Positions 1-9,279 are shown, numbered from the stretch's first letter. The stretch is 64,000 nt of DNA from an uncultured Eubacteriales bacterium (GCA_934433485.1 CAKRZR010000001.1:1-64000), one strand, 5' to 3'. Program-made: numbers and translations. The notes: generated by a model from the sequence alone, not told the origin.

Positions 1-1732
1 CTACGCCGGTTCCGTCGTCCAAAACGAACTTTAAGAGCTTTTTGGACTTCTTCACAGCTTCGCATTCCTTGACCTTCACAGCCCGGTAATCGGACTTGGC
101 GAAGGTGTCAAAATCCACGAAATCCTTGAACAGCGGCTCGATCTCCACATTGGAAAAATCAATTTTTTCGGGGACTTCGGGAGCCGCCTGAGCAGCCGCC
201 GCAGGAGCCGAAGCAACCTTTTCAGCCTTCTTGTCAGAGTCCAACGGCTTCATTGTCGGGAAGAGCAAAACGTCGCGGATCGCGGCGGAATCGGTGAGGA
301 GCATGCACATCCGGTCGATCCCGTAGCCGATACCGCCTGTCGGGGGCATACCGATCTCCAGAGCGTTTAAGAAGTCCTCGTCGGTGTGGTTCGCTTCCTC
401 GTCGCCGGACGCAAACTGTTCCTCCTGCGCGGCGAAACGGGCACGCTGATCGATCGGGTCGTTCAGCTCGGAGTAGGCGTTTGCCATTTCCCAGCCGTTC
501 ATGAAGAACTCAAACCGTTCCACATAATCGGGATCCTCCGGCTTGCGCTTGGTCAGCGGGGAAATCTCCACCGGGTGATCCATGACGAACGTCGGCTGGA
601 TGAGGTGCTCTTCTACGAACGTTTCAAAGAACAGGTTCAGGATGTCGCCCTTCTTGTGCCGTTCCTCATATGCCACATGATGCGCGTCCGCGGCGGCTCT
701 GGCTTCCTCAAGCGTGTAGATCTCATGGAAATCGACGCCGGAATACTGCTTGACGGCATCCACCATCGTGATTCTGGCAAACGGCTTGCCGAGATCCATT
801 TCCACGCCGTTATACGTAATGGTTGTGGTGCCGAGCACTTCCTTTGCCACATAGCGGTACATGTTCTCGGTCAGATCCATCATGCCGTGGTAATCTGTGT
901 ATGCCTGGTACAGCTCCATGAGTGTAAATTCCGGGTTGTGGCGTGTATCCAGACCCTCGTTGCGGAATACTCTGCCGATCTCATAGACCCGCTCCAGACC
1001 ACCGACAATCAGCCGCTTCAGGTACAGCTCCAGAGAAATGCGCAGCCGGAAATCCTCGTCCAATGCGTTGAAGTGCGTTTCAAACGGTCTGGCAGCGGCG
1101 CCGCCGGCGTTCGATACGAGGATCGGCGTTTCGACTTCCATAAAGCCCTGTGCATCGAGGAAGCGGCGGATGGTGGAGATGATGCGCGAGCGTTTGATGA
1201 ACACATCGCGGCTGTCCGGATTCGTGATGAGATCCACATAGCGCTGGCGGTACCGTGTGTCCACATTGGTCAGTCCATGGAATTTTTCCGGCAGCGGCTG
1301 CAAACTCTTGGATAAGAGCGTGATCCCGGTCGCGTGGAGGGAGGTCTCGCCGGTTTTTGTCTTGAATACGGTACCGGTCACACCGATGATGTCGCCGATG
1401 TCGAGCTTTTTGAAGTCCGCGTAAGCGTCTTCTCCGATCGCGTCCCGTGCCACATATACCTGAATAGTGCCGCGCAGATCCTGTACATGGCAGAACGACG
1501 CCTTACCCATGATCCGCTTGGAGAGCATTCTGCCTGCGACAGAGACTTCCTTGCCTTCCAGCGCGTCGTAGTTTTCCTTGATATCACTGCTGTGGTGCGT
1601 GACGGTGTACTTTGTGATCTGGAACGGATCGCGTCCCTCGTTCTGCAATGCTTTGAGTTTGTCGCGGCGAATCTGGAGAATCTCGCTCAGATTTTCCTGC
1701 GGTGCGCTTGCCTGTGCTTGGTTGTCAGTCAT
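1..1732 (-). CDS. lysS: Lysyl-tRNA synthetase (class II) with C-terminal tRNA-binding OB domain; 3' end beyond window
   Basis: Charges tRNA-Lys with lysine in the cytoplasm. The frame from the ATG at 1732 reads MTDNQAQASAPQ and carries an N-terminal anticodon-binding OB fold, then class II motif 2 (RVFRNEG) and motif 3 (GIGYGIDRMCML). AAAGGA lies upstream of the ATG. The catalytic core ends near residue 490, about the usual bacterial LysRS length. The frame then continues through an Ala-rich linker (about 4-5 APAAAA-type steps) into KIDFSNVEIEPLFKDF and AVKKSKKLLKF, which resemble the MetRS-beta/EMAP-type tRNA-binding domain also present at the end of metG in this window. The gene runs off the left edge. 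It follows greA on the same strand with a 44-nt gap. Confidence 0.95.
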   Translation of the reverse strand, partial: MTDNQAQASAPQENLSEILQIRRDKLKALQNEGRDPFQITKYTVTHHSSDIKENYDALEGKEVSVAGRMLSKRIMGKASFCHVQDLRGTIQVYVARDAIGEDAYADFKKLDIGDIIGVTGTVFKTKTGETSLHATGITLLSKSLQPLPEKFHGLTNVDTRYRQRYVDLITNPDSRDVFIKRSRIISTIRRFLDAQGFMEVETPILVSNAGGAAARPFETHFNALDEDFRLRISLELYLKRLIVGGLERVYEIGRVFRNEGLDTRHNPEFTLMELYQAYTDYHGMMDLTENMYRYVAKEVLGTTTITYNGVEMDLGKPFARITMVDAVKQYSGVDFHEIYTLEEARAAADAHHVAYEERHKKGDILNLFFETFVEEHLIQPTFVMDHPVEISPLTKRKPEDPDYVERFEFFMNGWEMANAYSELNDPIDQRARFAAQEEQFASGDEEANHTDEDFLNALEIGMPPTGGIGYGIDRMCMLLTDSAAIRDVLLFPTMKPLDSDKKAEKVASAPAAAAQAAPEVPEKIDFSNVEIEPLFKDFVDFDTFAKSDYRAVKVKECEAVKKSKKLLKFVLDDGTGV

Positions 1733-1776
1733 ATTCTCGATTCCTTTCGGATGCTATTTTTCACGATTGTGGTTGT

Positions 1777-2271
1777 TCAGCCGTTGTTTTTTGTACGGGT
1801 TACGGAGAGAATTTTGAATTTCAGCTCGCCGTCCGGGGTGTTGACAGTGATGAGGTCGCCTTCCTTCGCACCAATCATCGCGCTGCCGATCGGGCTTCTA
1901 TCGGAGATCTTTCCCTGCATCGGGTTTGCCTCGTTTGTGCCGACCAGACTGTACTCGATCTCTTCCTCAAATTCCATGTCCAGCACCTTGACCGTGGAGC
2001 CTAAGTTCACGACGTCCGCCTTCATTTCGGATTCGTCCACGACCTCGGCGTGCTCGATGAGGTCCTCCAGCTCCGCGATGCGGGTGACGACCTTTGCCTG
2101 CTCGTTTTTCGCCTCGTCGTATTCGCTGTTCTCGGATAAATCGCCGAACGAACGGGCTTCCGCCAAGCTCTTCTTGACTTCCTCGATCTTGACCTGCTTC
2201 AGATAGGTGAGCTCGTCTGTCAGTGTTTTGTAGCCCTCTGCGGTGTATTTGGTGCGCTTTGCCTGATCCAT
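1777..2271 (-). CDS. greA: Transcription elongation factor GreA
   Basis: 164 residues, the usual GreA length. It binds in the RNA polymerase secondary channel and stimulates cleavage of backtracked transcripts. The N-terminal half is an antiparallel coiled coil with the conserved block ARSFGDLSENSEYDEAK at its acidic tip (about residues 38-54). The C-terminal half is the FKBP-like domain, with SDRSPIGSAMIGAKEGD near residues 124-140. GGAAGGAAG precedes the ATG at 2271. The gene sits between ctpA and lysS, and greA-lysS adjacency is common in Clostridia. Confidence 0.96.
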   Translation of the reverse strand: MDQAKRTKYTAEGYKTLTDELTYLKQVKIEEVKKSLAEARSFGDLSENSEYDEAKNEQAKVVTRIAELEDLIEHAEVVDESEMKADVVNLGSTVKVLDMEFEEEIEYSLVGTNEANPMQGKISDRSPIGSAMIGAKEGDLITVNTPDGELKFKILSVTRTKNNG

Positions 2272-2349
2272 GATGAAAATGCTTCCTTCCTTGGTTTGTT
2301 TGTATTGGAATAGAATATGCGGTGAGGGACGCTTTTAGAACCGGTATTT

Positions 2350-3654
2350 TTACCGTGCGCGTACAGCGTCTGCCGCTGCGGCGAGTTGGTTGTCCTCCTC
2401 GTCGGTGATTTTGTAGATGTTCTTGTCGGCGAGCGATTCGTCCAGCTCCACCTCGACGTTTGGCGTGATCCCGACGCCGTGATAGTTCTCACCATACGGC
2501 GGGGAATACATCCGGTACGTGACGGAGACCGCGCTGCCGTCCGAGAGGGGAACCGTCGTCTGCATGCAGCCCTTGCCGAAGGTGGTGGTGCCGACGATGA
2601 CTGCTTTGTCATAATCGCGCAGGGCACTGGTGAACAGCTCTGCCGCGCTTGCCGTACTGCCGTTGACGAGAACCGCCATCGGGATGTTCAGCTCGGTTGC
2701 TTCGGAATCGTATTCGTCCACCTGATTGCCGTCGGCGTCAAAGATGCGGATGATTGGTCCCTCCGGCAAAATGTAGTCGAGGACGGTGACGATAGATGAC
2801 AGCTCGCCGCCCGGATTGTACCGCAGGTCGATGATGAGCCGTTCGCAGCCGAGATTACCGGTCAGATCCTCCACGGCGGCGACAAACTGCTCCGGTGTTT
2901 TGGAATCAAAGCCTGTGATCTTGATTACGCCGATTTTGTTGTCCGGCGCGTACACGTGGTATAGCACGGACTGACTGTTGATTTTTTTGCGCGTCACACG
3001 GAAATCGATCATTTCGTCGTGATTTTCCCCGCGCGCCACGGTGAATACCGCTTCCGTACCCTCCGCACCGCGCAGCTTCGCGACAGACGGATTGTATCCA
3101 AGCTCCGCGACCGACTGCTTTTCCTCGCCTTCTCCGACGTACACAATGAAATCGCCTGTCTGCAAACCGGCTTCCAGCGCCGGAGAATCGGGCATGACGC
3201 TGATGACTTCGATTACGCGGTACTCCGTGTTGTAGATGACGTTGATGCCGATGCCGGACATCTCGCCCTCCATGTCGTTCATGAAATCGGCAAAGCCTTC
3301 GGCGGAATAGTACGCGGCATAATCGTCACCGGTTCCGGCAATATACCCGGCAGCCACCATGTCGAGAAGCTCGTCGTCGTCCAACTCGCCGATATAGTAG
3401 TTGCGGAAAATGTAGTCGATGTCGCCGATCTTTTCTTCCAGCCGCGCCATGAAATCGGACGAGCTGGATGTATCCGCTGCGGCGGTGTCCGTGCTCCCGC
3501 TTTTCAGATTCGTTTTTGTGACCACGGAAATCGCGTTCTCGGCGTACTGCTTTTCATAACGGTTGTGCAGAAGAAGGTAGGTCGACTGAAACGTGATAAC
3601 GCAGCCGATCAGGGTAATGGCAGCGCAGGCGCCGATCGATATTTTCTTAGACAT
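2350..3654 (-). CDS. ctpA: Carboxyl-terminal processing protease, S41 family (CtpA/CtpB-like)
   Basis: 434 residues. An N-terminal membrane anchor (about residues 8-28) puts the protease outside the membrane. A PDZ domain follows (about 125-205, including SPALEAGLQTGDFIVYV), then the S41 domain. The catalytic Ser lies in NGSTASAAELF (near 333) and the Lys in TTTFGKG (near 360), the Ser-Lys dyad of tail-specific proteases. It is located directly downstream of the M23 cell-wall protein and ftsEX, a neighbourhood frequent in Gram-positives, which suggests a role in processing envelope or division proteins. The ribosome binding site before the ATG at 3654 is weak. Confidence 0.94.
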   Translation of the reverse strand: MSKKISIGACAAITLIGCVITFQSTYLLLHNRYEKQYAENAISVVTKTNLKSGSTDTAAADTSSSSDFMARLEEKIGDIDYIFRNYYIGELDDDELLDMVAAGYIAGTGDDYAAYYSAEGFADFMNDMEGEMSGIGINVIYNTEYRVIEVISVMPDSPALEAGLQTGDFIVYVGEGEEKQSVAELGYNPSVAKLRGAEGTEAVFTVARGENHDEMIDFRVTRKKINSQSVLYHVYAPDNKIGVIKITGFDSKTPEQFVAAVEDLTGNLGCERLIIDLRYNPGGELSSIVTVLDYILPEGPIIRIFDADGNQVDEYDSEATELNIPMAVLVNGSTASAAELFTSALRDYDKAVIVGTTTFGKGCMQTTVPLSDGSAVSVTYRMYSPPYGENYHGVGITPNVEVELDESLADKNIYKITDEEDNQLAAAADAVRAR

Positions 3655-3720
3655 ATGTGGTGTTACCCGCGCGTACGGAAAGCGTTTCCCATACGCGGTC
3701 TTTCTTAATATAAGGATGGA

Positions 3721-4914
3721 TTACGGCAGATTGATGTACCCGCGCGGATCCGTCGTGCTGCCGTTTTCCCGCACCTCAAAGTGGAGATGGTAGCCGGTAG
3801 AGGATCCTGTGGTACCGACCTTGCCGATCTGCTGCCCGACGGTAACGGTATCGCCCGCGCTGACCCAGCGCTCGTTCATGTGCGCGTACAGAGTGGAAAT
3901 TCCACCGCCGTGGTCGATGAGAACATAGTTTCCGTAGCTGTAATGGGATTCGCTTTTCAGTACGGTTCCGCCGTTTGCGGCATAAACAGGTGTGTTGCAG
4001 GCACAGGCAAGGTCAAGTCCGAGATGGAAATCGTTCATCCCCATGAGAACACGCCAGCCATATTCCGATGTAACCTGGTAATATACATCGGTCGGTAAGG
4101 GCCATTCCAATTTACCACCCACATACGCAGACTGCTGTTTTGCCTGCAATTCCTGCAAATAGGTTTGCAGCTGGTTGTTGAGCTCGTCCTGCTTTTCTTT
4201 GCTTGCCCAGTAAGCCGCGAGTGCCGCGCCTTCATCTTTTTGGAGGGATTCCATGTACAGCCGCGATTCTTCTGATGCCTGCTGTGCCAGGTTGATGCTA
4301 TCCTCCAGCTGTTCCATCGCGGACTGCTGCAGCTCCAGACTGTGCTCTAATTCTGCCTGTGCCATTTGCAGCTGTGTGCGGTTTTGCTCCAAGGATTCTA
4401 CCACGTGCCGGTCGTATTCCATCATCGTGGACACGCGGTCGACACGGGTCATGAAATCCACAAGGTCGGTAGCGCCGAGGAGGATTTCGAGATAGTTCGC
4501 TTTCCCCGCGTCCTGCAGGGCACGGAGCCGGGAGAGCCGCGCCTCTCTTTGCGCTTCGATGTTGACGTTTGCTTCCTCAATGAGGGCTTCCTTCGCGGCG
4601 ATCTGCTCCGTGATGCTGTCGTACTGCATCTGGGTCAGATCTCTCTTTTTGATGGACAGGTTGACAAGCTCGTCGTAGGCGTATTTTGTATTCTGCGCCT
4701 CGTAAATGTCGCTTTTCAGAGATTCGATCTGGGCAAGGGCTGCCTCCTGTTTCCGGGACAGCTCCGCGAGCTGCTGCTCATAAGACTGGACGGTGGCGTC
4801 GGTCAGCGAATTGTCGCCGCGCACGTACGCGCTTCTCGAAAGGTCAGACCCGGGGGAGAGAAGCAGGGCAAGACATATGCCGCCGCAGACAAGGATCCGG
4901 GACAGTTTTTTCAT
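3721..4914 (-). CDS. Murein hydrolase activator / M23 endopeptidase with coiled coil (EnvC/PcsB-like)
   Basis: 397 residues. A secretion signal (about 1-28, LVCGGICLALLLSPGSD) is followed by a long coiled coil (about 38-265) and a C-terminal LytM/M23 domain (about 290-397). Zinc-binding motifs are intact: HLGLDLACAC and YHLHFEVREN, so it may itself be an active endopeptidase rather than a degenerate activator. In known systems FtsEX controls a coiled-coil hydrolase of this design (EnvC, PcsB, CwlO). The position immediately downstream of ftsX supports that partnership here. AAAGGA precedes the ATG. Confidence 0.93.
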   Translation of the reverse strand: MKKLSRILVCGGICLALLLSPGSDLSRSAYVRGDNSLTDATVQSYEQQLAELSRKQEAALAQIESLKSDIYEAQNTKYAYDELVNLSIKKRDLTQMQYDSITEQIAAKEALIEEANVNIEAQREARLSRLRALQDAGKANYLEILLGATDLVDFMTRVDRVSTMMEYDRHVVESLEQNRTQLQMAQAELEHSLELQQSAMEQLEDSINLAQQASEESRLYMESLQKDEGAALAAYWASKEKQDELNNQLQTYLQELQAKQQSAYVGGKLEWPLPTDVYYQVTSEYGWRVLMGMNDFHLGLDLACACNTPVYAANGGTVLKSESHYSYGNYVLIDHGGGISTLYAHMNERWVSAGDTVTVGQQIGKVGTTGSSTGYHLHFEVRENGSTTDPRGYINLP

Positions 4915-4948
4915 ATGCGGTCATTCCTTTCTTTGTTATATGGATTTG

Positions 4949-5836
4949 TTATTGCTTCAGATATTTGCCGAGCGAGATCGAGGAGCCGATGATACCGGTC
5001 AGAATGCCGAGCCCGATGAAGCCCCAGAGCACATACGGCTGGATGGCGGCAAACGGCACGATGGTGATCATCTGCATATCGGTCATGACGACGTTCACAA
5101 TGTAGCCGTAGAAGTACCATTCCACGAAATACGCGATGGCGCTGGCAAGCAGACCGATGATGGTGCCCTCGATGAGAAACGGCAGTGTGATGAACCAGCC
5201 GGTCGCGCCGACATACCGCATGACGCTGATCTCATGGCGTCTGGCGAACACGGACAGCTTGATGGTGTTGACGATGATAAAGACGCTGACCACGGCGAGA
5301 ATCGCCAAAAACCACGTGAAGATCATCATCACGCCGCTTTTGAAGTTCTCAATGGTCACGGAGAGATTGTGCATGTCGCGGAAATTCCGTACGCCCTCGA
5401 TCTGGTTGATCTGGTACTCCATTTCCGCCACCTTGTCGTTGGAGGTGTAGACGATCCGGTACTCGTCGCTGAGTGGATTGGTCTCTTCGCCGGAGGTGAT
5501 ATCGTCCACGGGGGTGTTGTAGTCCTCGCCGATTTCCGTGATGGCTTCGTCTTTGGTGATCCGCGTGACGGATTCCACGTTGTCGAGGGAGGACAGCTTG
5601 TCCCCGATCGCGACGATTTCGTCCTCCGACAGCTCGTAATCGAGAGAAACGACGACCTCGTTGAGAAGTCCGAAGCTTTCCAGATTCACGTCGATGTTGT
5701 AGACGAGCAGGGAAAAGCCGCCGATGACGACAAGACAGCTCATGAGCACCGCGATGGAGGCGAAGGTCATGACGCCGTTGCGCCAGAGACCGCGGATCGC
5801 CTGACCGATAAAATAAAAGACACTGTAGCGTTTCAT
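4949..5836 (-). CDS. ftsX: Cell division protein FtsX (permease-like)
   Basis: 295 residues with the FtsX layout: TM1 (about 22-44), an extracellular domain (about 45-170), then three TM segments (about 172-195, 220-242 and 262-285). FtsX transmits ATPase activity of FtsE to extracellular peptidoglycan hydrolases during division. Its start overlaps the ftsE stop by 4 nt, implying translational coupling. The next gene downstream encodes the likely client hydrolase. Confidence 0.96.
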   Translation of the reverse strand: MKRYSVFYFIGQAIRGLWRNGVMTFASIAVLMSCLVVIGGFSLLVYNIDVNLESFGLLNEVVVSLDYELSEDEIVAIGDKLSSLDNVESVTRITKDEAITEIGEDYNTPVDDITSGEETNPLSDEYRIVYTSNDKVAEMEYQINQIEGVRNFRDMHNLSVTIENFKSGVMMIFTWFLAILAVVSVFIIVNTIKLSVFARRHEISVMRYVGATGWFITLPFLIEGTIIGLLASAIAYFVEWYFYGYIVNVVMTDMQMITIVPFAAIQPYVLWGFIGLGILTGIIGSSISLGKYLKQ

Positions 5837-6510
5837 TGGAACATTCCTCCCACCCGATCCTCTACGATCAGACCGTCCTTCAGAATGACCACGCGCTGCT
5901 TATAGTAGTCGACGAGGTTTTTCTCGTGTGTCACAACGATTACGGTTTTGCCGAGCTTGTTGATCTTCACGAGCAGGTTCATGATTTCCAGAGACATTTT
6001 CGGGTCGATGTTGCCGGTAGGCTCGTCCGCGATGATGACCTTCGGATTGTTGGCGAGGGCGCGGGCAAGGGCGACACGCTGCTGCTCGCCGCCGGAGATC
6101 TCATTCGGGAACGAATCCTGTTTGCCGGCCAGGTTCACAGTGTTGAGGATCGCGGGAACGCGGCGGCGGATCATCTTGCGTGGTGTGCCGACCACTTCCA
6201 TGGCGAACGCGACGTTTTCGAAAACCGTTTTTTTCGGAAACAGGCGGAAATCCTGGAACACTACGCCCAGCTCTCTGCGGTAATAGGGCACCTTGAAGCT
6301 CGACATGGTGGTAAGATTGTAGTCGCCCACGGTCAGCTTGCCGGAGGTTGCCTTTTCCTCACGGAGCAGCAGCTTCATGAGCGTGGTTTTTCCGGCGCCG
6401 GAGTGACCGACTACAAAGACAAACTCGCCGTCGTCGATATGGAGGTTAATCCCCTTCAGGGCGAGCGTGCCGTTTGGATACGCTTTTTTTACGTTTACAA
6501 AATCTATCAT
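5833..6510 (-). CDS. ftsE: Cell division ATP-binding protein FtsE
   Basis: 225 residues from the ATG at 6510 (MIDFVNVKKAYPNG). Walker A is GHSGAGKTT, the ABC signature is SGGEQQRVALA, and Walker B is VIIADEPTG. The open frame extends upstream to 6747, but that extension has no ABC homology and includes low-quality sequence. The 6510 start matches the family N terminus, although its ribosome binding site is poor. It energises FtsX and overlaps it by 4 nt. Together with the M23 gene it forms a FtsEX-hydrolase unit. Confidence 0.96.
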   Translation of the reverse strand: MIDFVNVKKAYPNGTLALKGINLHIDDGEFVFVVGHSGAGKTTLMKLLLREEKATSGKLTVGDYNLTTMSSFKVPYYRRELGVVFQDFRLFPKKTVFENVAFAMEVVGTPRKMIRRRVPAILNTVNLAGKQDSFPNEISGGEQQRVALARALANNPKVIIADEPTGNIDPKMSLEIMNLLVKINKLGKTVIVVTHEKNLVDYYKQRVVILKDGLIVEDRVGGMFQ

Positions 6511-6702
6511 ATTGGTGTGTTTGCCGCGCCGGAGACGGAACGAGACCACCGCGGTATTGGCTATTCGGATGGAACGAGCGAAAGAATCTCCTGTGTGAAC
6601 TTCCGGCTCTGCGTGCAAAAATGTGCAAAATAGGATACATATTCCCAAAAGTGCCGGATGAAATGTTGCAAGGATACGAACAGAGCGTATATAAACAGGG
6701 CA

Positions 6703-6741
6703 GGAACTGTCTACCCAACGGAAAGATGAGCGGACAGTTCC
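6703..6741. repeat. 9-bp inverted repeat between cdaR-like gene and ftsE
   Basis: GGAACTGTC (6703-6711) and GACAGTTCC (6733-6741) are perfect inverted arms separated by 21 nt, in the 259-bp gap between ftsE and the upstream regulator stop. No U-run follows on either strand, so it is not a clear terminator. It could be an operator or an RNA stem in the ftsE leader. Confidence 0.5.
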
Positions 6742-6769
6742 CGGCACGGAAATATGCGTTTTGGGGAAA

Positions 6770-7855
6770 TCAATACTTTACAGGCTTGGTGGTGAGGTAG
6801 CGCTTGACCATGAGCGCGACCTTGAAAGTGATCGCGTGATCAAATTCGCGCAGATCCAGACCGGTGAGCTTGCGGATCTTCTCGAGACGGTACACGAGAG
6901 TGTTGCGGTGTACGAAGAGCTTACGGGAGGTTTCGGAGACGTTCAGGTTGTTCTCGAAGAAGCACTGGATGGTCATGAGCGTTTCGCGGTCGAGTGCGTC
7001 CAGACTGCCGTTCTTGAATACTTCCTGGAGGAACATTTCGCACAGCGTGGTCGGAAGCTGGTAGATCAGACGACCGATGCCAAGGTTTTCATAGCTGATG
7101 ATGTTCTTTTCTGTGTCGAATACCTTGCCGACCTCCAGAGCGACCTGCGCTTCCTTATAGGAGCGGGCGAGATCCTTGATGTTGTCGACAACGGTGCCGA
7201 TACCGATGGAAACCTTGGTATAGAACTCGGAATTGAGGGTATCCGCGATGGATTTCGCCATTTTTTCGATGTCGCGGATGTCCGTGTTCGGCTTGACTTC
7301 CTTGACAAGGACGATGTCCTGTTCGCCGGTGGAGATGACGTAATCCTTATTCTTGTCCGGGAAGATGTTCTGCACCATATCAAAGGACAGCACATCGGAC
7401 TTGGAGTGGAACTTGATGAGGAACACAACGCGGGTCTCCTCGGCGTTGAAGCGCAGTTCCTTGGACTTAATGTAAATGTCGCTCGGCAGGATGTTGTCGA
7501 GGATGATGTTCTTGATGAACGAGCTCTTGTCGTACTTTTCATCGTACAGATTCTTGATGTTGGAGAGAGAAACGGCAAGGACGGTCGCCATCTTTTCGGC
7601 AAATTTGTCTTCACCCTCGATGAAAACAATGTATTCCCATTTGGAACCGGTGCCGATCGGCTTGTAGGTGTAGCCGCCGGAGGTGATAGCATCGGAGGTG
7701 TAGGCGAGCTCGTCGCGCACACCCTGCTTCATTTCGCCGATCTTTACAAGCTCACTGCATGCAATGATCACGCCATTGTCGTCGATGACACCGATGACGC
7801 GGTCAACGGCATCCCTCATCTGATGAATAATTCCCTGAAACAGACGGTTGGACAT
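6770..7855 (-). CDS. CdaR/PucR-family transcriptional regulator
   Basis: 361 residues. The N-terminal half (about 1-110) resembles the sugar-diacid-sensor type ligand domain, the middle (about 140-270) resembles the GGDEF-like region of this family, and the C terminus carries the PucR-type helix-turn-helix: NNLNVSETSRKLFVHRNTLV, then YRLEKIRKLTGLDLREFDH. That last block is highly characteristic. The effector is unknown; no diacid catabolic genes lie next to it. GAAAGGAG precedes the ATG at 7855. It may be monocistronic. Confidence 0.88.
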   Translation of the reverse strand: MSNRLFQGIIHQMRDAVDRVIGVIDDNGVIIACSELVKIGEMKQGVRDELAYTSDAITSGGYTYKPIGTGSKWEYIVFIEGEDKFAEKMATVLAVSLSNIKNLYDEKYDKSSFIKNIILDNILPSDIYIKSKELRFNAEETRVVFLIKFHSKSDVLSFDMVQNIFPDKNKDYVISTGEQDIVLVKEVKPNTDIRDIEKMAKSIADTLNSEFYTKVSIGIGTVVDNIKDLARSYKEAQVALEVGKVFDTEKNIISYENLGIGRLIYQLPTTLCEMFLQEVFKNGSLDALDRETLMTIQCFFENNLNVSETSRKLFVHRNTLVYRLEKIRKLTGLDLREFDHAITFKVALMVKRYLTTKPVKY

Positions 7856-8114
7856 ATGCTGCTCCTTTCAAAAACGCAAGCGAATTTCTTATTGTATATA
7901 CTACACTATATTCTACATCATTTTTTGGGAGATTTCAATAGCAAAATAAGAAATTTTCCTAAAAAACGCGGATTTTTTTTGACGCGGTCGGTATTTTTCA
8001 CGGTCGAAGACAGTTTTTGTGGAGAAAACTGGAAATTTTCTTTGTCTGCTGCACCGAGAACGTCAAAAAATCCGGGCGGCGTACAGGAAATCCGGTCCCG
8101 TACGCGCCATGATT
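7856..8114. other. AT-rich intergenic stretch upstream of the CdaR-like gene
   Basis: No convincing gene is seen. It must hold the promoter of the minus-strand regulator (TATACA/TATAGT-like boxes near 7890-7915), but no good -35 spacing was found. The remainder before the MITE-like element shows no clear structure. Confidence 0.4.
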
Positions 8115-8248
8115 TAAGGGGACGCTGATTTCAGAAAACGCTGACGCAAGGTTGATGGATGCAGCGCATCCTTGCGGTTGATTTGGCGCGAAAAGCCATA
8201 TATGCAAGCTTTTTGGCGCAAAACCTCACATAATTCAGCGTATCCTTA
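8115..8248. mobile_element. MITE-like element, 134 bp, with imperfect terminal inverted repeats
   Basis: The left end TAAGGGGACGCTGATTT (8115-8131) matches the reverse complement of the right end, TAAGGATACGCTGAATT (8232-8248), at 14 of 17 positions. The interior contains a perfect stem GGATGC-agc-GCATCC (8157-8171) and a second near-inverted pair around GGCGCGAAAAGC and GCTTTTTGGCGC (8184-8219). There is no coding capacity. Small size, TIRs and nested palindromes fit a non-autonomous element or palindromic repeat. Target duplications are not obvious. No second copy was noticed in this window. Confidence 0.6.
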
Positions 8249-8370
8249 GACGGTATGGAAAAAGGATACCGCATTTTGACTGAAAAATAAAGGGGAAATT
8301 TGTGAACTTTTTCCTGCAATCTAAAAAATCGTGAAAAAAGGAGCATTGATGGAAAAGTTATCAGGTTTTC

Positions 8371-8399
8371 TTGCTGTTTTTGTCGAATTGTGGTATAAT
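8371..8399 (+). promoter_or_regulatory. Promoter of trmO
   Basis: TTGCTG (8371-8376), 17-bp spacer, TATAAT (8394-8399), 30 nt before the trmO start. Confidence 0.75.
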
Positions 8400-8428
8400 G
8401 GAAGCATACCAATATAAGCGGAGAATCT

Positions 8429-9115
8429 ATGGAGTATATTGCCTATATTACAAACGATTATACGGACAGATTCGGCATTCCACGGCAGAGCGGACTGGCG
8501 GCGGTGCGCTCCAAGATCGTATTTCTGCCGGAATACCGGAATCCGGACGCGCTGCGCGGGATCGAATGCTATACGCATCTGTGGCTTTTGTGGCATTTTG
8601 ACCTCGACCGACCGGAGGGAACATGGTCGCCTACGGTGCGTCCGCCAAAGCTCGGTGGCAATCGGCGTATGGGCGTATTTGCCACACGTTCCCCGAACCG
8701 TCCAAATCCGATCGGACTGTCCTCGGTGCGTCTTGTTTCCATGGAAAAGGATGGCGAAAACGGCACGGTGCTGTACGTGGAAGGCGCGGATTTGCAGTCG
8801 GGAACCATGCTTTACGACATCAAGCCATATCTGCCATACACGGATATACACTCGGATGCCGCGGACGGTTTTGCCGTAACGGGCGACGAAGGGCGGCTGA
8901 CGGTCGATTTCCCGGAGACGCTGCGCGAAAAAATCCCGCAAGAGAAGCGCGCGCCGTTATACGATATTCTCTCGCAGGATCCGCGACCGGGGTATCAACA
9001 CACGTCGGGGCGCGTCTATCACATGCCCTACGGTACGTGGGAGATCGATTTTACCGTCTGCGAAAATACGCTTACAGTGACGGATGTGCGGTACGCGGAG
9101 GGGGAGACGAAATAG
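8429..9115 (+). CDS. trmO: tRNA (t6A37) N6-methyltransferase TrmO/TsaA family
   Basis: 228 residues. TrmO enzymes methylate N6 of threonylcarbamoyladenosine at position 37 of tRNA-Thr using SAM. The hallmark blocks are present: GIPRQSG near residue 16, LWLLWHFD near 50, and GVFATRSPNRPNPIGLSSV (about 82-100). The C-terminal domain ends in the family-typical region GYQHTSGRVYHMPYGTWEID. Known family members share this length. It has its own promoter and no operon partner, since the next gene is a permease with a separate promoter. Confidence 0.92.
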   Translation: MEYIAYITNDYTDRFGIPRQSGLAAVRSKIVFLPEYRNPDALRGIECYTHLWLLWHFDLDRPEGTWSPTVRPPKLGGNRRMGVFATRSPNRPNPIGLSSVRLVSMEKDGENGTVLYVEGADLQSGTMLYDIKPYLPYTDIHSDAADGFAVTGDEGRLTVDFPETLREKIPQEKRAPLYDILSQDPRPGYQHTSGRVYHMPYGTWEIDFTVCENTLTVTDVRYAEGETK

Positions 9116-9245
9116 AATACCATAATGTAGAAAACGGGAGATGGAAACAGCGGCAACTTGCGTGAACGTGTTATAAACGGCGATTTCACGGGATTTTGCA
9201 CAAAGTTTCGGGCACAATCGTCCTTTTCCTCTCTGTTTCGCGCTA

Positions 9246-9273
9246 TTGACTTTTCCTGATTTTGCGATATAAT
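9246..9273 (+). promoter_or_regulatory. Promoter of the NCS2 purine permease
   Basis: TTGACT (9246-9251), 16-bp spacer, TATAAT (9268-9273). It predicts a leader of about 105 nt before the start codon at 9385. Confidence 0.8.
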
Positions 9274-9279
9274 GAAAGA

